Assembly: GCA_000620185.1 (NCBI GenBank)
Contig: JHVO01000010.1
Location: 124,001-188,000, forward strand
DNA: 64,000 bases
From: Geodermatophilaceae bacterium URHB0062
GTDB lineage: Bacteria > Actinomycetota > Actinomycetes > Mycobacteriales > Geodermatophilaceae
Direction: 5' to 3'
The notes beneath the pieces were generated by a model that was given only the letters and a program-made list of their open reading frames with translations, was not told the origin of the DNA and did not search any database. The position numbers and the translations under genes are program-made. Numbering within the stretch: the first letter of the stretch is position 1; each line of letters opens with the position of its first letter. Positions 22,741-32,504 of the stretch are shown one piece after another.

Positions 22741-25415
22741 CTTCCCGTGGCGGCGGCAACCGCCTGCTCGCCGGCCTGCAACGCCGCGGGGATACCCGCG
22801 GGATCGGTTCCGCCGCCCTGGGCGACGTCCGCCTTGCCTCCCCCGCGACCGCCGACGGGCGGGGCCGCGGCCCGGAGCACGTCATTGGCCGAGAGCCCGG
22901 CCTGCTGCGCGGCAGGGTTCAGCGCGGCGACGAGAGCCACCTTGCCACCACTCTCGGACGCGAGCAGCACCACCGACGGCCGGTCGGCGGGAAGCCGGCC
23001 GCGGACGTCGAGCGCGAGGGTGCGGAGGTCTCCCCCACCCAGCCCGGCGGGCGAGCCCGTGACCACGGCGGTCCCGCCCACCTCGTGCGCGGACGCGGCG
23101 AGCTGACCGGCCGCGGCCAGCGTCTGCTGACCGCGCAGGTCGGCGAGTTCCTTGTCGGCGTCGCGCAGGCGGGTGAGCATGCCGCCGACCCGCTCGACCA
23201 GGCCGTCCTGCGGGGTCTTGAGCAGGTCGGCGAGCTGGCGGACGAGGTCGCGCTCGCGCGCCAGGTACCGGAAGCCCTCGAGGCCCACGACCGCCTCCAC
23301 GCGCCGGGAGCCCGAGCCGACCGATGACTCCCCGGTGAGCGCGAGCGTGCCGATCTGCGCGCTGCCGCGCACGTGCGTGCCACCGCAGAGCTCCCGCGAC
23401 CACGGCCCGCCGATCTCGACCACGCGCACCTGCTCGCCGTAGGTCTCGCCGAAGAGCGCCAGAGCGCCGAAGGCTCGGGCCTCGGGCAGCGTCATGTAGG
23501 ACGCGGTGACCCGGTGGTCGGCGCGGACCGCGGCGTTGGCGACGTCCTCGATGTCCGTGCGCTGCTGGGCGGTGAGCGCCCCCTGCCAGGCGAAGTCCAG
23601 CCGCAGGTAGCCCGGCCGGTTGTACGAACCGGACTGTAGGGCCTGCGGGCCGAGCACCTGCCGGAGTGCGGCGTGCACCACGTGGGTGCCCGAGTGCGCC
23701 TGGCAGGCCGAGAGCCGCCACTCGTAGTCGACCTCGGCGGTGAGCTCGGCGTTCTCCCGGAGCTCACCCTCGAGCACGCGCACCTGGTGGGCGACCAGGC
23801 CCTTGATCGGCCGCTGGACGTCGATCACCTCGGCGCGGCCGCCCTTCCAGGTCAGGAAACCGGCGTCGGCGACCTGGCCCCCGGACTCGGCGTAGAACGG
23901 CGTCCGGTCGAGGACGACCCGGGTGATCTCCCCCGATCCGGCCACCTCGAGCGCGTCGTCGCCCTCGGTGACCAGGCCGAGGACGCGGGAGTCGGTGCGC
24001 AGGGTGTCGTAGGCCTGCCAGTCGGTGGGGCCGTGCTCGGTCAGCAGCCGCCGGTAGGCGAGGACGTCGACCGAGCCGGTCCGCTTGGCCCGCGCGTCGG
24101 CCCGGGCACGGTCGCGCTGCTCCTTCATGAGCGCGCGGAAGCCGGCCTCGTCGACGGTCACGCCCTGCTCGGCCGCCATCTCGAGGGTGACGTCGATGGG
24201 GAACCCGTACGTGTCGTGCAGCGAGAACGCCTGGTCCCCGCTGAGCGTGGGGGCGCCCGCCTGCTTGGCCTGCTTCACCGCGGTGTCGAACAGCGTCGTC
24301 CCGGCGGACAGCGTGCGGCGGAACGCCTCCTCCTCGGCGTAGGCCACGGCGGCGATGCGCGCGAAGTCGGTGGCCAGCTCCGGATAGCTGGCGCTCATGG
24401 CGTCGCGGGAGACCGGCAGCAGCTCCGGCAGCGTCGCCTCGTCGACACCGAGCAGCTTCATCGAGCGGACGGCGCGGCGCAGCAGGCGACGCAGGATGTA
24501 GCCCCGCCCCTCGTTGCCCGGCGTGATGCCGTCGCCGATGAGCATGAGGCCGCTGCGCACGTGGTCGGCGACGACCCGCAGCCGCACATCGGCGGCGTGG
24601 TCGCGGCCGTAGGTGACGCCCGCGAGGTCCGCGGCGCGGCGCAGCACCGGGGCCACCTCGTCGATCTCGTACATGTTGTCGACGCCCTGGAGGAGGTAGG
24701 CCACCCGCTCCATGCCCATACCGGTGTCGATGTTCTTCTTGGGCAGCTCGCCGAGGATCGGGAAGTCCTTGCCCTCGCCCGCACCCCGCTCGTACTGCAT
24801 GAAGACGAGGTTCCAGAACTCGAGGAAGCGGTCACCGGCCGTGTCCACCGCCGGGCCACCGTCCGGGCCGAACTCCGGTCCCCGGTCGAAGAAGATCTCC
24901 GAGCAGGGGCCGGCCGGTCCGGGAGCGCCGGTCGACCAGTAGTTGTCGTCCATGCCCAGCCGCTGGATGCGCTCCTTGGGCAGGCCCGCGATGCGGTGCC
25001 AGGCGTCGGCGGCCTCGTCGTCGTCCAGGTACACCGTCGCCCAGATGCGGTCGGGATCGAACCCCAGGCCGCCGTCCTCCACACCCCCGGTGATCAGCTC
25101 CCAGGCGTATTGGATCGCGCCTTCCTTGAAGTAGTCACCGAAGGAGAAGTTGCCGTTCATCTGGAAGAACGTGCCGTGCCGGGTGGTCTTGCCCACCTCC
25201 TCGATGTCGAGGGTGCGCACGCACTTCTGCACGCTCGTCGCCCGCGGATAGGGCGCCGGCTCCCGCCCGGTCAGGTACGGGATGAACGGCACCATGCCGG
25301 CGACGGTGAACAACAGGGACGGGTCCGGGGAGATCAGCGAGGCACTGGGGACGACGGTGTGCCCGCGCTGGGCGAAGTGCTCGAGGAAGCGGCGGCGGAT
25401 CTCGGCGGTCTGCAT
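22737..25415 (-). CDS. alaS: Alanine--tRNA ligase
   Basis: This enzyme charges tRNA-Ala and edits Ser/Gly mischarging. The 892 residues include the class II catalytic core at the N-terminus (FLEHFAQRGH onwards), the editing domain with the zinc-type motifs HSGTHVVHAAL and CGGTHVRG, and a C-terminal DHHA1 domain. The ATG at 25413-25415 is the natural start. The 98-base gap upstream shows no T-box-like structure that I could recognise. Confidence 0.97.
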   Translation of the reverse strand: MQTAEIRRRFLEHFAQRGHTVVPSASLISPDPSLLFTVAGMVPFIPYLTGREPAPYPRATSVQKCVRTLDIEEVGKTTRHGTFFQMNGNFSFGDYFKEGAIQYAWELITGGVEDGGLGFDPDRIWATVYLDDDEAADAWHRIAGLPKERIQRLGMDDNYWSTGAPGPAGPCSEIFFDRGPEFGPDGGPAVDTAGDRFLEFWNLVFMQYERGAGEGKDFPILGELPKKNIDTGMGMERVAYLLQGVDNMYEIDEVAPVLRRAADLAGVTYGRDHAADVRLRVVADHVRSGLMLIGDGITPGNEGRGYILRRLLRRAVRSMKLLGVDEATLPELLPVSRDAMSASYPELATDFARIAAVAYAEEEAFRRTLSAGTTLFDTAVKQAKQAGAPTLSGDQAFSLHDTYGFPIDVTLEMAAEQGVTVDEAGFRALMKEQRDRARADARAKRTGSVDVLAYRRLLTEHGPTDWQAYDTLRTDSRVLGLVTEGDDALEVAGSGEITRVVLDRTPFYAESGGQVADAGFLTWKGGRAEVIDVQRPIKGLVAHQVRVLEGELRENAELTAEVDYEWRLSACQAHSGTHVVHAALRQVLGPQALQSGSYNRPGYLRLDFAWQGALTAQQRTDIEDVANAAVRADHRVTASYMTLPEARAFGALALFGETYGEQVRVVEIGGPWSRELCGGTHVRGSAQIGTLALTGESSVGSGSRRVEAVVGLEGFRYLARERDLVRQLADLLKTPQDGLVERVGGMLTRLRDADKELADLRGQQTLAAAGQLAASAHEVGGTAVVTGSPAGLGGGDLRTLALDVRGRLPADRPSVVLLASESGGKVALVAALNPAAQQAGLSANDVLRAAAPPVGGRGGGKADVAQGGGTDPAGIPAALQAGEQAVAAATGR

Positions 25416-25513
25416 CTTCAGCTCTACTCAGTTCTGCGGGGCCGGACCGCGGAGCTCGGGAGCTTCGAGGAACGGCCGGGTCGGTGGTGGGCCAGGTCTC
25501 GTCGGAACCGGCC

Positions 25514-25804
25514 TCAGGCGGAGTGCGCGCCGTGCCGTCCGGGACGGCCGGGGAGCTGGACCTGGTCGCCGGTCGGGAGCGGTGCGTCGAGGCCGGTGCC
25601 CGAACGGATCTCGGCCTCGCGCTCGGCGGCGGCGGCGCGGATGTCGGCCCCGAACTCACCGATCGCGTCGGCGAGGTCGCGCAGGCCCTCGGCGATCGAG
25701 CCGGCGATGCCGCTCGGGGTGATCTTGTCCGCGGCGCGGCTGAGCTTGCGCACGACGAGCGCGCCGATCGTCACGCCCATCGCCAGCCAGAACAGGCGCC
25801 GCAT
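25514..25804 (-). CDS. Small membrane-anchored protein, DUF6167-like
   Basis: This 96-residue protein has one N-terminal hydrophobic segment (RLFWLAMGVTIGALVVRKL) followed by a charged helical tail. From memory it matches the uncharacterised actinobacterial family placed between the DUF948 gene and alaS. Its ATG shares one base with the upstream stop (TGATG), which couples the two genes. The function is unknown. Conserved position next to alaS suggests cell-envelope housekeeping, not a role in translation. Confidence 0.75.
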   Translation of the reverse strand: MRRLFWLAMGVTIGALVVRKLSRAADKITPSGIAGSIAEGLRDLADAIGEFGADIRAAAAEREAEIRSGTGLDAPLPTGDQVQLPGRPGRHGAHSA

Positions 25805-26253
25805 CAGGCGGCCCGCCGGGCGGCGCGACGTGCATCGCGATCGGCTCTGCGCGCCTCCCTGTCACGGCGGGCGGCCTCGGCCAGCGCCACGCCCTCACGC
25901 CGCTTCCTGGTCGCGCTGCGCACGCCGTAGCTGAAGGCCGCGATCTTGATCAGGGGGCTGCCGAGCGTCGCGGCGACGACGCTGGTGAGTGCGGCCACGT
26001 TGCTCGACACGTTGGCCGCGTTGCCGGCGATGTCGTCCACGCGCTCGAGGTTGCTGTTGACGTGGGCGACCGTCGTGCTGGCCTGGTCGAGGATCGGGGC
26101 GGTCTGCTCCCGGGCCTGCCGGATGGTCAGCGTGGTCTCGTCGAGCGTGCGGCCCAGCTTGAGCAGCGGGAAGGCGACCAGCACCACCAACAGCACCAGG
26201 GCCCCGGCCGCGATAAGCCCGGCGATCTCTCCTACGGACACCCCTGCTCCCAC
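25804..26253 (-). CDS. DUF948 family membrane protein
   Basis: The 149 residues have one N-terminal membrane helix (about 8-30), a long amphipathic coiled-coil-like region (about 35-95) and a highly basic C-terminus rich in Arg and Ala. This is the DUF948 pattern, a family related in style to methyl-accepting coiled coils but of unknown function. It is paired with the DUF6167-like gene upstream of alaS, as in streptomycetes. Confidence 0.8.
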   Translation of the reverse strand: MGAGVSVGEIAGLIAAGALVLLVVLVAFPLLKLGRTLDETTLTIRQAREQTAPILDQASTTVAHVNSNLERVDDIAGNAANVSSNVAALTSVVAATLGSPLIKIAAFSYGVRSATRKRREGVALAEAARRDREARRADRDARRAARRAA

Positions 26254-26386
26254 TCTCTCTGTGTCGACGCGACGAGCCGCGTGCGTTCAGCCCCTGCCGA
26301 AGTGCGCCGTCCCGGCGTCGGTTCCGGCGTGGTCACCCTAGCCGCGGGGCGGATCCGGCGTCCGTGCCCCGCCGATCGCTGCCCGC

Positions 26387-27721
26387 TCAGCGGTGACGAC
26401 GGATGATCGCCCGCAGCTTGGCCAGCCGCTCGACCAGCCGAGCCTCGGCCCCCCGGTTGGTCGGCCGGTAGTAGTCCTTGCCGACCAGCGCGTCGGGCGG
26501 GTACTGCTGCGGGACGACGCCGTCGGGGTGGTCGTGCGGATATGTGTAGGTCTTCCCGTGGCCCAGCTTCTTCGCACCGGCGTAGTGGGCGTCGCGCAGC
26601 CCGGGGGGCACCGGCCCGGCCAGCCCGGCGTGCACGTCGGCCATCGACTCGCCGATGCCGACGGTGACGGCGTTGGACTTGGGTGCCGTGGCCAGGTGGA
26701 CGACGGCCTGGGCAAGCGGGAAGTGCCCCTCGGGCATGCCGATGAAGGCGACCGCGTCCGCGGCGGCGACCGCGGTGAGCAGCGCCGTCGGGTCGGCCAT
26801 GCCGATGTCCTCGCTGGCCGAGATGACCAGGCGCCGGGCGATGAACCGGGGGTCCTCCCCCGCCGACACCATGCGGGCCAGGTAGTGCAGGGCCGCGTCG
26901 ACGTCGCTGCCGCGGATGCTCTTGATCAGGGCGCTGGCGACGTCGTAGTGCTGGTCGCCCTGCCGGTCGTAGCGGACCGCCGCCTGGGCCACCGCCGTCT
27001 CGAGGGTGACGAGGTCGAGCACCGTCGTCCTGGCCGCCACCGCCGCGCCGGCGCCGGACTCCAGGGCGGTCAGCGCCTTGCGTGCGTCGCCGCCGGCCAC
27101 GCGCACCAGGTGGTCCTCCGCCTCCTCGGTGAGGGTGACGGCGCCGTCGAGCCCGCGCTCGCTGGTGAGGGCGCGGCGCAGCACCGCGCGGATGTCGTCG
27201 TCCGAGAGCGGCTGCAGGGCGAGCACGAGGCTGCGGGACAGCAGCGGGCTGACCACGGAGAAGAACGGGTTCTCGGTGGTCGCCGCGATCAGGCTGACGA
27301 TCCGGTCCTCGACCGCCGACAGCAGGCTGTCCTGCTGGGTCTTGGAGAAGCGGTGCACCTCGTCGATGAACAGCACCGTGCGCCGCCCGGCGTAGGTCAG
27401 CTCGCGCTTGGCCGCGGTGATGACCGCGCGGACCTCCTTCACGCCCGAGTCGAGCGCGCTCAGCTGGACGAACTGGCGCTTGGTGGCCAGCGAGATGACG
27501 TGCGCGAGCGTGGTCTTGCCGGTGCCGGGAGGGCCGTAGAGCACCAGCGACATCGGCTCGTCGGACTCGACCAGCCGGCGCAGCGGCGCCCGTGGGCCGA
27601 GCAGGTGCCGCTGGCCCACGACCTCGTCCAGGGCGCGCGGCCGCATCCGGACCGCGAGCGGCGCCCCGGCGTCGGGGGTGCCCGGGCCGTCGTCCTCGGG
27701 CGCATCGAACAGCGACGTCAC
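26387..27721 (-). CDS. rarA: Replication-associated recombination protein A (AAA+ ATPase)
   Basis: RarA (MgsA) acts at stalled replication forks. The 444 residues contain Walker [10 protein letters not shown], Walker [10 protein letters not shown], sensor motifs TTENPFFSV and RRALTSERG, and the C-terminal tetramerisation region ending in KDYYRP. I chose the GTG at 27719-27721. An upstream TTG at 27751 would add ten residues without family support. It is divergent from an aldo/keto reductase gene whose start lies only 35 bases away. Confidence 0.93.
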   Translation of the reverse strand: MTSLFDAPEDDGPGTPDAGAPLAVRMRPRALDEVVGQRHLLGPRAPLRRLVESDEPMSLVLYGPPGTGKTTLAHVISLATKRQFVQLSALDSGVKEVRAVITAAKRELTYAGRRTVLFIDEVHRFSKTQQDSLLSAVEDRIVSLIAATTENPFFSVVSPLLSRSLVLALQPLSDDDIRAVLRRALTSERGLDGAVTLTEEAEDHLVRVAGGDARKALTALESGAGAAVAARTTVLDLVTLETAVAQAAVRYDRQGDQHYDVASALIKSIRGSDVDAALHYLARMVSAGEDPRFIARRLVISASEDIGMADPTALLTAVAAADAVAFIGMPEGHFPLAQAVVHLATAPKSNAVTVGIGESMADVHAGLAGPVPPGLRDAHYAGAKKLGHGKTYTYPHDHPDGVVPQQYPPDALVGKDYYRPTNRGAEARLVERLAKLRAIIRRHR

Positions 27722-27756
27722 GGTTGGCAAGTTACCCGCGGGGCACGACAAGCCCC

Positions 27757-28617
27757 GTGCAGAAGAGACGCATCGGGAACGTGACCGTCAGCGCCATCGG
27801 GCTGGGCGCCATGCCGCTGTCCACGAAGGACGACCGGCCCTCGCGGGAGGAGGCCATCGGCGTCGTCCACGCCGCCCTCGACGCGGGAGTGACCCTCATC
27901 GACACCGCGGACGCCTACGCGCGCGACGAGGCGGAGTTCGGCCACAACGAGTCACTGGTCGCCGAGGCGCTCGCCGCCTACGGCCCCGGAGCCGACGACG
28001 TCCTCGTGGCGACCAAGGGCGGGCACACGCGCCGCGGCACCGAGTGGGAGCTGGACGGGTCGCCCACCTACCTGCGCCGCGCCTGCGAGGCGTCGCTGCG
28101 GCGCCTCGGCGGCGATGCCATCGGGCTCTACCAGTTCCACCGGCCCGACCCGGAGACGCCGTGGGAGGAGTCGATGCAGGGCCTGCGCCACCTGGTCGAT
28201 GCCGGGCTGGTCCGCATGGTCGGCGTCTCCAACGCCGACATCGCGCAGATCGACGTCGCCCGGTCCGTCCTCGGCGAGGCCCTGGTGAGCGTCCAGAACC
28301 AGTTCTCGCCGGGCTGGCGCTTCTCGGCCGACGAACTGACGCACTGCGCGGGCCACGACCTGGCGTGGCTGCCGTGGAGCCCCTTCGGCGGCGTCTCGTC
28401 GGCCGGGTCGCTGCCCGCGACCGCGCCGGCATTCGCCGAGGTGGCCGAGGAGCTCGGCGTCTCGGTCTACCAGGTGACGCTCGCCTGGCACCTCGCGCAG
28501 GCCGACGTGGTCATCCCGATCCCGGGCGCCTCGCGTGCGTCGTCCATCCAGGACTCCGCCGCCGCGGCGGAGCTGACGCTCAGCGACGACCAGCTCGCCC
28601 GCCTGAACACCCCGTGA
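27757..28617 (+). CDS. Aldo/keto reductase
   Basis: This NADPH-dependent oxidoreductase has a TIM-barrel fold. The 286 residues keep the catalytic tetrad: Asp49 and Tyr54 in DTADAY, a lysine in ATKGG near 84, and a histidine in FHRPD near 127. The C-terminus has the IPGASRASS cofactor motif. The GTG start at 27757 is the first in frame after the divergent rarA start. The substrate cannot be told from sequence. It is a single-gene unit followed by a repeat hairpin. Confidence 0.88.
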   Translation: MQKRRIGNVTVSAIGLGAMPLSTKDDRPSREEAIGVVHAALDAGVTLIDTADAYARDEAEFGHNESLVAEALAAYGPGADDVLVATKGGHTRRGTEWELDGSPTYLRRACEASLRRLGGDAIGLYQFHRPDPETPWEESMQGLRHLVDAGLVRMVGVSNADIAQIDVARSVLGEALVSVQNQFSPGWRFSADELTHCAGHDLAWLPWSPFGGVSSAGSLPATAPAFAEVAEELGVSVYQVTLAWHLAQADVVIPIPGASRASSIQDSAAAAELTLSDDQLARLNTP

Positions 28618-28640
28618 TCATCGGCCGGACCGGTGTCGAT

Positions 28641-28709
28641 CGAGTGAGCAGTTGAGGTCGCTCGACACGCCGTGCCAGCGCGTGTCGGGCGACCAGAACT
28701 GCTCACTCG
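28641..28709. repeat. Long-stem palindromic repeat, copy B1
   Basis: Arms 28641-28670 and about 28680-28709 pair over 30 bases with three mismatches. The centre contains GCGTGTCGGGC, also present in copy A1 at 29664-29724 and nearly so in A2 at 50836-50896. It follows the aldo/keto reductase gene by 23 bases and may act as a terminator or REP-like element. Confidence 0.7.
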
Positions 28710-28788
28710 GCTTTCCACATGGCCCGCACGCATCCACCGATCCGCTCGAGACGGCCTGCGTGTCATCGAAGTCGCTCACCGTCGCCGT

Positions 28789-29667
28789 GTGACGAAGCAT
28801 CTCCTTCCACCCGTCTACACCCTCGCCGCAGCCGACGTCGCCGAGCTCACCAGGTCGCAGCGACAGGCGGACGGCGTTCGCGTGTTCCGCGGCGGCTACG
28901 TCTCTCGCTCGGTCGAGCTCACCCTGCCGCTCACGGTTCGAGCCGCGCTCCAGGTCCTGCCGGAGGGAGCGCTCGCGTCCCACTCGACCGCCGGGGCCTT
29001 GCTGGGAGCCCCCGTGGGCGCCGGTCTCCCGCTCGACTTCACCGTCCGCCCCGGCACCTATCGCGCGCGACGCCTCGGCCTGCGCATCCACGTGCGTTCT
29101 CTGGGCGCAGGGGACGAGATCCGGCTCGACGGACTGCCGACGACCAGCGGCGCGCAGACCTGGCTCGACCTCGCCGCGGTCCTGGCGGACGACGAACTCG
29201 TCGCCGTCGGAGACGCCCTGTGGCGCCTGGGGCATCTCGACGCCGAGATCCTCGCGGAGCGGCTGGCACGAGCGAACGGTGCCCGAGGGGTCGTCCGGGC
29301 GCGGGCGTGCGCGCCCCTGCTCTCCCCGCTCGCCATGTCGCGGCCGGAGAGCCTGCTGCGCTACTGGCTGCTCACGAGCCCATTACCCGACCCGCAGCCA
29401 CAGGTGGCGATCCACGACCGCTGGGGCCGGGTCGTCGCCCACGGGGACCTCGGATACCCGGAGTGGCGCGTGCTCCTGGAGTACGAGGGTCGTCAGCACG
29501 CCGATCAAGAGCAGTTCGGCCGGGACGTCGACCGGTACTCCCTCATGGGCGCGGACGGCTGGCTCGTCCTGCGCTTCGCCGGCCGGCACATCACCGGCCC
29601 GACCGTCGTCGTGGAGCGGACGCGACGAGCCCTGCTCAGCCGGGGCTGGCGGCCGGGTGCGGATTGA
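28789..29667 (+). CDS. DUF559-type putative endonuclease-like protein with AbiEi-like N-terminus
   Basis: The 292-residue protein resembles the many actinobacterial proteins that join an AbiEi-like winged-helix region to a C-terminal VSR-like domain. The C-terminus reads HGDLGYPEWRVLLEYEGRQH then DVDRYSLMGADGWLVLRF, the pattern of DUF559 nuclease-fold domains, with acidic and histidine residues in place. No toxin gene is adjacent, so a toxin-antitoxin role is not supported. I chose GTG at 28789. A longer frame would run into the repeat hairpin. The TGA stop forms part of repeat A1. Confidence 0.7.
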   Translation: MTKHLLPPVYTLAAADVAELTRSQRQADGVRVFRGGYVSRSVELTLPLTVRAALQVLPEGALASHSTAGALLGAPVGAGLPLDFTVRPGTYRARRLGLRIHVRSLGAGDEIRLDGLPTTSGAQTWLDLAAVLADDELVAVGDALWRLGHLDAEILAERLARANGARGVVRARACAPLLSPLAMSRPESLLRYWLLTSPLPDPQPQVAIHDRWGRVVAHGDLGYPEWRVLLEYEGRQHADQEQFGRDVDRYSLMGADGWLVLRFAGRHITGPTVVVERTRRALLSRGWRPGAD

Positions 29668-29724
29668 CCATCGGCGAGTGGCTGCCCTCGACAGCGTGTC
29701 GGGCAGCCACCCGCCGATGATCAA
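29664..29724. repeat. 61-bp palindromic repeat, copy A1
   Basis: A nearly perfect hairpin of 61 bases lies between convergent genes and includes the stop codon of the left gene. By hand alignment it is identical to copy A2 (50836-50896) at 52 of 61 positions and has exactly the same length. It is probably a bidirectional terminator. Confidence 0.8.
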
Positions 29725-29740
29725 CCGAGGAGCGGCGGCC

Positions 29741-31099
29741 TCAGCGGGCGGGCGCGTGCTCGGCGAAGACGGCGTCGAGCACGTCGAGCGCCTCGGTGAG
29801 CAGGTCCTGCCCGATGACCAGCGGCGGCAGGAAGCGCAGGACGTTGCCGAACGTCCCCGCCGTCAGCGTGATCACGCCCTGGGCGTGGCAGGCCTTCGAG
29901 ATGCGGTTGGTCAGCTCGGCGTCGGGCTCGGTCGTGCCGGGCCGGACCAGTTCGACGGCGAGCATCGCCCCGCGACCGCGGACGTCACCGATGACGGCGG
30001 TGCGCTCCTGCAGCGCCTTCAGGCGAGGAAGCATCGTGGCCTCGATGGCCCGGGCGGCGCCGGCGAGGTCCCGCTCGCGCATCGTGCGGATGGTGGCGAG
30101 CGCCGCGGCGCAGGCCACCGGGTTGCCGCCGTAGGTGCCGCCGAGGCCGCCGGTGTGGACGGCGTCCATCACCTCGGCGCGACCCGTCAGCGCCGCGAGC
30201 GGCAGCCCGCCGGCGATGCCCTTGGCGGTGGTGACCAGGTCGGGGACGACGCCCTCGTGCTCGGAGGCGAACCACTGGCCGGTCCGGCAGAAGCCGGTCT
30301 GGATCTCGTCGGCGATGAACAGCGCACCCGAGCGCCGGCACCAGTCGGCGAGCGCCGGCAGGAAGCCCGGGGCGGGGACGACGAAGCCGCCCTCACCCTG
30401 GATCGGCTCGATCAGGACGCCGGCGACGTTGGCCGCGCCCACCTGGGTCTCGATGAGCGAGATCGCGCGGGCCGCGGCCTGCTCCCCCGTCATGCCCGGC
30501 TCGTCGCGGAAGGGATAGGACATCGGCACGCGGTAGATCTCCGAGGCGAACGGCCCGAACCCGTTCTTGTAGGGCATGTTCTTGGCGGTCAGCGCCATCG
30601 TGAGGTTCGTCCGGCCGTGGTAGGCGTGGTCGAAGACGATGATCGCGGAACGCTTCGTGGCCTGCCGCGCCACCTTGACCGCGTTCTCCACCGCCTCCGC
30701 GCCCGAGTTGAACAGCGCCGAGCGCTTCTCGTGGTCGCCGGGGGTGAGCCGGTTCAGCTCCTCGCACACGGCGACGTAGCCCTCGTAGGGCCCGACCATG
30801 AAGCAGGTGTGGGTGAAGGCGGCCACCTGTGCCCGGACGGCGTCCACCACCTCCGGTGCGGCGTTGCCGACGTTGGTGACCGCGATGCCCGAGCCGAGGT
30901 CGATCAGCGAGTTGCCGTCGACGTCGACGACCACACCGCCTCCGGCGCGCTCGACGTAGATCGGCAGGGTGCTGCCGACGGCGGAGGCGACGGCGCCGGC
31001 GCGGCGGGACGCGAGCTCGCGCGACCGGGGGCCGGGCAGCTCGGTGACCAGTCGGCGCTCCTGGGCCACGGTCCCCGGTTCGGTCAGCAGATCGGTCAT
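29741..31099 (-). CDS. gabT: 4-Aminobutyrate-type aminotransferase
   Basis: This class III PLP aminotransferase probably converts GABA and 2-oxoglutarate to succinate semialdehyde and glutamate. The 452 residues have the cofactor aspartate in ADEIQTGFC (Asp264) and the Schiff-base lysine Lys293 in TAKGIAGGLP. NSGAEAVENAVKVAR and the GGTYGGNP segment match GabT. The ATG at 31097-31099 excludes about 60 upstream residues of low-complexity frame. It belongs to the catabolic cluster with an APC permease and an aminobutyraldehyde-type dehydrogenase. Other omega-amino acids remain possible substrates. Confidence 0.87.
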   Translation of the reverse strand: MTDLLTEPGTVAQERRLVTELPGPRSRELASRRAGAVASAVGSTLPIYVERAGGGVVVDVDGNSLIDLGSGIAVTNVGNAAPEVVDAVRAQVAAFTHTCFMVGPYEGYVAVCEELNRLTPGDHEKRSALFNSGAEAVENAVKVARQATKRSAIIVFDHAYHGRTNLTMALTAKNMPYKNGFGPFASEIYRVPMSYPFRDEPGMTGEQAAARAISLIETQVGAANVAGVLIEPIQGEGGFVVPAPGFLPALADWCRRSGALFIADEIQTGFCRTGQWFASEHEGVVPDLVTTAKGIAGGLPLAALTGRAEVMDAVHTGGLGGTYGGNPVACAAALATIRTMRERDLAGAARAIEATMLPRLKALQERTAVIGDVRGRGAMLAVELVRPGTTEPDAELTNRISKACHAQGVITLTAGTFGNVLRFLPPLVIGQDLLTEALDVLDAVFAEHAPAR

Positions 31100-31313
31100 C
31101 GCGTTCTCCTCGCACGGCGCAGGGCGCCCCCGACGGGGCATGCAGCGACCAGAGTGGGGCCTGCGCGCCCGCGACGATACTGTCCGCTTCGGCGCATCGG
31201 CGGCGCAGCGGTGTCCATTTCGTCGGACGGCCCGGGTGCCCGTCCCCGTCGCCACGCTGCTCGGCACGCCGTCCACCCGGGCTGATGCCGCCCCGCCGGT
31301 GGGCGGACGCGCC

Positions 31314-32360
31314 TCAGGAGAACGCCGGCATGACCTCGTCGTGGAGCAGCCGCAGTTGCTCCTCCACCGTCGCCACCCCCGGCAGCTCGCGACCGGTGAA
31401 TGCCTTGACCAGCGAGGCGTCGGTGAGCGCGGCGATCAGATGGTTGACCCCCGCCGGCTCGATCTCCTTGATCTTGGCCGTGACCTCCTCGGGGGTGCCG
31501 GCGAAGGAGAGCTTGTCCGCGATCTCCGGCGTGGTGAGCTCGACCCCCTTCGCGAGGTCTCCCCTGCCGATCGCCTCGATGATGGGCTTGAGGCTGTCGG
31601 GGTCGACGCCGTTGCGCTCGAGCTGCTCGGCCGGCATCGATGACGCGTAGATGCCCACCATGCTCCGGGCCGCGTCCTTGGCCGCCGCCGAGTCGCGCCC
31701 CACGGAGACGACGACCCAGGCGCCGAAGTCCAGCTCCGTCCAGTCCTTGCCGGCCTTCTCCGCCCCCGCCCGGAGGTGTTCGGCGGCGTAGTCGTAGGCC
31801 TCGCGCGTGTAGCTGAGCGCGTGGTGGCAGCCGTCGGAGTGCTCGGCGGCGGCCACGAACGACCGCGGCCCTCGCATCGCCCCCATCTTCACCGGCAGAC
31901 GTTCCTGTACCGGCCGCGCGAAGGTGAACAGCCCGTCGTACCGGAAGAACTCGCCGTCGAAGGTGATCGCGCCGTCGTCGAGCAGGGTCCGGACGACGTG
32001 GACGCCCTCGATGACGCGCGAGAGCGGCTTGGTCTCCTTCCAGTCGATCTTGTACTCGGCGAGCAGGCCGAAGTTCCCGCTGCCCAGGACGACCTCGGCG
32101 CGGCCGCCGGTGAGCTCGTCGAGCGTCGCGGCCGACTGCGCGATGAGCGAGGGCTCCCGCAGGACGACCCCCGAGAGGCTCGGCCCCATCCGGATCCGCG
32201 ACGTCTGCTGGGACGCTGCGGCGAAGAGCAGCCAGAGGTCCTTGTGCCAGGTCTCGTCCGCCGCGTACACCGCGTGGAAGCCGAGCTCGTCGGCCAGCTT
32301 GATCGCCCGCAGCGACTCCTCGAGGGGGTAGTCGGGCAGCATCGCGTAGCTGAACTTCAT
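31314..32360 (-). CDS. LLM-class (F420-dependent type) oxidoreductase
   Basis: This 348-residue luciferase-like TIM-barrel protein has the typical start MKFSYAMLPDYPLEESL, the GRAEVVLGSGNFG segment and a C-terminal GTPEEVTAKI helix seen in F420-dependent MER/LLM enzymes. F420 use is inferred from family membership. It lies between gabT and the permease gene on the same strand, with gaps of 214 and 144 bases on either side, so it may be its own unit. The substrate is unknown. It might handle an aldehyde or imine in the same pathway. Confidence 0.8.
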   Translation of the reverse strand: MKFSYAMLPDYPLEESLRAIKLADELGFHAVYAADETWHKDLWLLFAAASQQTSRIRMGPSLSGVVLREPSLIAQSAATLDELTGGRAEVVLGSGNFGLLAEYKIDWKETKPLSRVIEGVHVVRTLLDDGAITFDGEFFRYDGLFTFARPVQERLPVKMGAMRGPRSFVAAAEHSDGCHHALSYTREAYDYAAEHLRAGAEKAGKDWTELDFGAWVVVSVGRDSAAAKDAARSMVGIYASSMPAEQLERNGVDPDSLKPIIEAIGRGDLAKGVELTTPEIADKLSFAGTPEEVTAKIKEIEPAGVNHLIAALTDASLVKAFTGRELPGVATVEEQLRLLHDEVMPAFS

Positions 32361-32452
32361 GCCGATCTCCTCACTCGCCTGGTCGTGGGATGTGCGAAGG
32401 ATGGCGGTCCGGCCGCGCCGGGAACAGGTGCATCAGCCCGCTGCACGAGGAA

Positions 32453-32486
32453 GGGCCCGGCCCACCGCGAACGGTGGACCGGGCCC
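32453..32486 (-). terminator. Strong hairpin after the APC permease gene
   Basis: Arms 32453-32467 and 32472-32486 pair over 15 bases with one mismatch and a CGAA loop. It lies 18 bases beyond the permease stop and should end that transcript before the LLM gene. Confidence 0.7.
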
Positions 32487-32504
32487 CTCCGGAACCGACG
32501 AGCG

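Noticed and set aside
25416-25513. Possible T-box or other leader upstream of alaS
   Set aside because: Only 98 bases, with no T-box core, specifier loop or clear terminator/antiterminator pair.
28672-28788. Upstream extension of the DUF559-type gene
   Set aside because: The extra 39 codons begin inside the palindromic repeat. The GTG at 28789 gives a family-consistent start.
28789-29667. Toxin-antitoxin system built on the AbiEi-like protein
   Set aside because: No AbiEii-type nucleotidyltransferase toxin gene is adjacent, and neighbours are an unrelated reductase and gabT.
31100-31313. Hidden small gene between gabT and the LLM gene
   Set aside because: No frame with a ribosome-binding site or recognisable protein. 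It is more likely the gabT promoter region.
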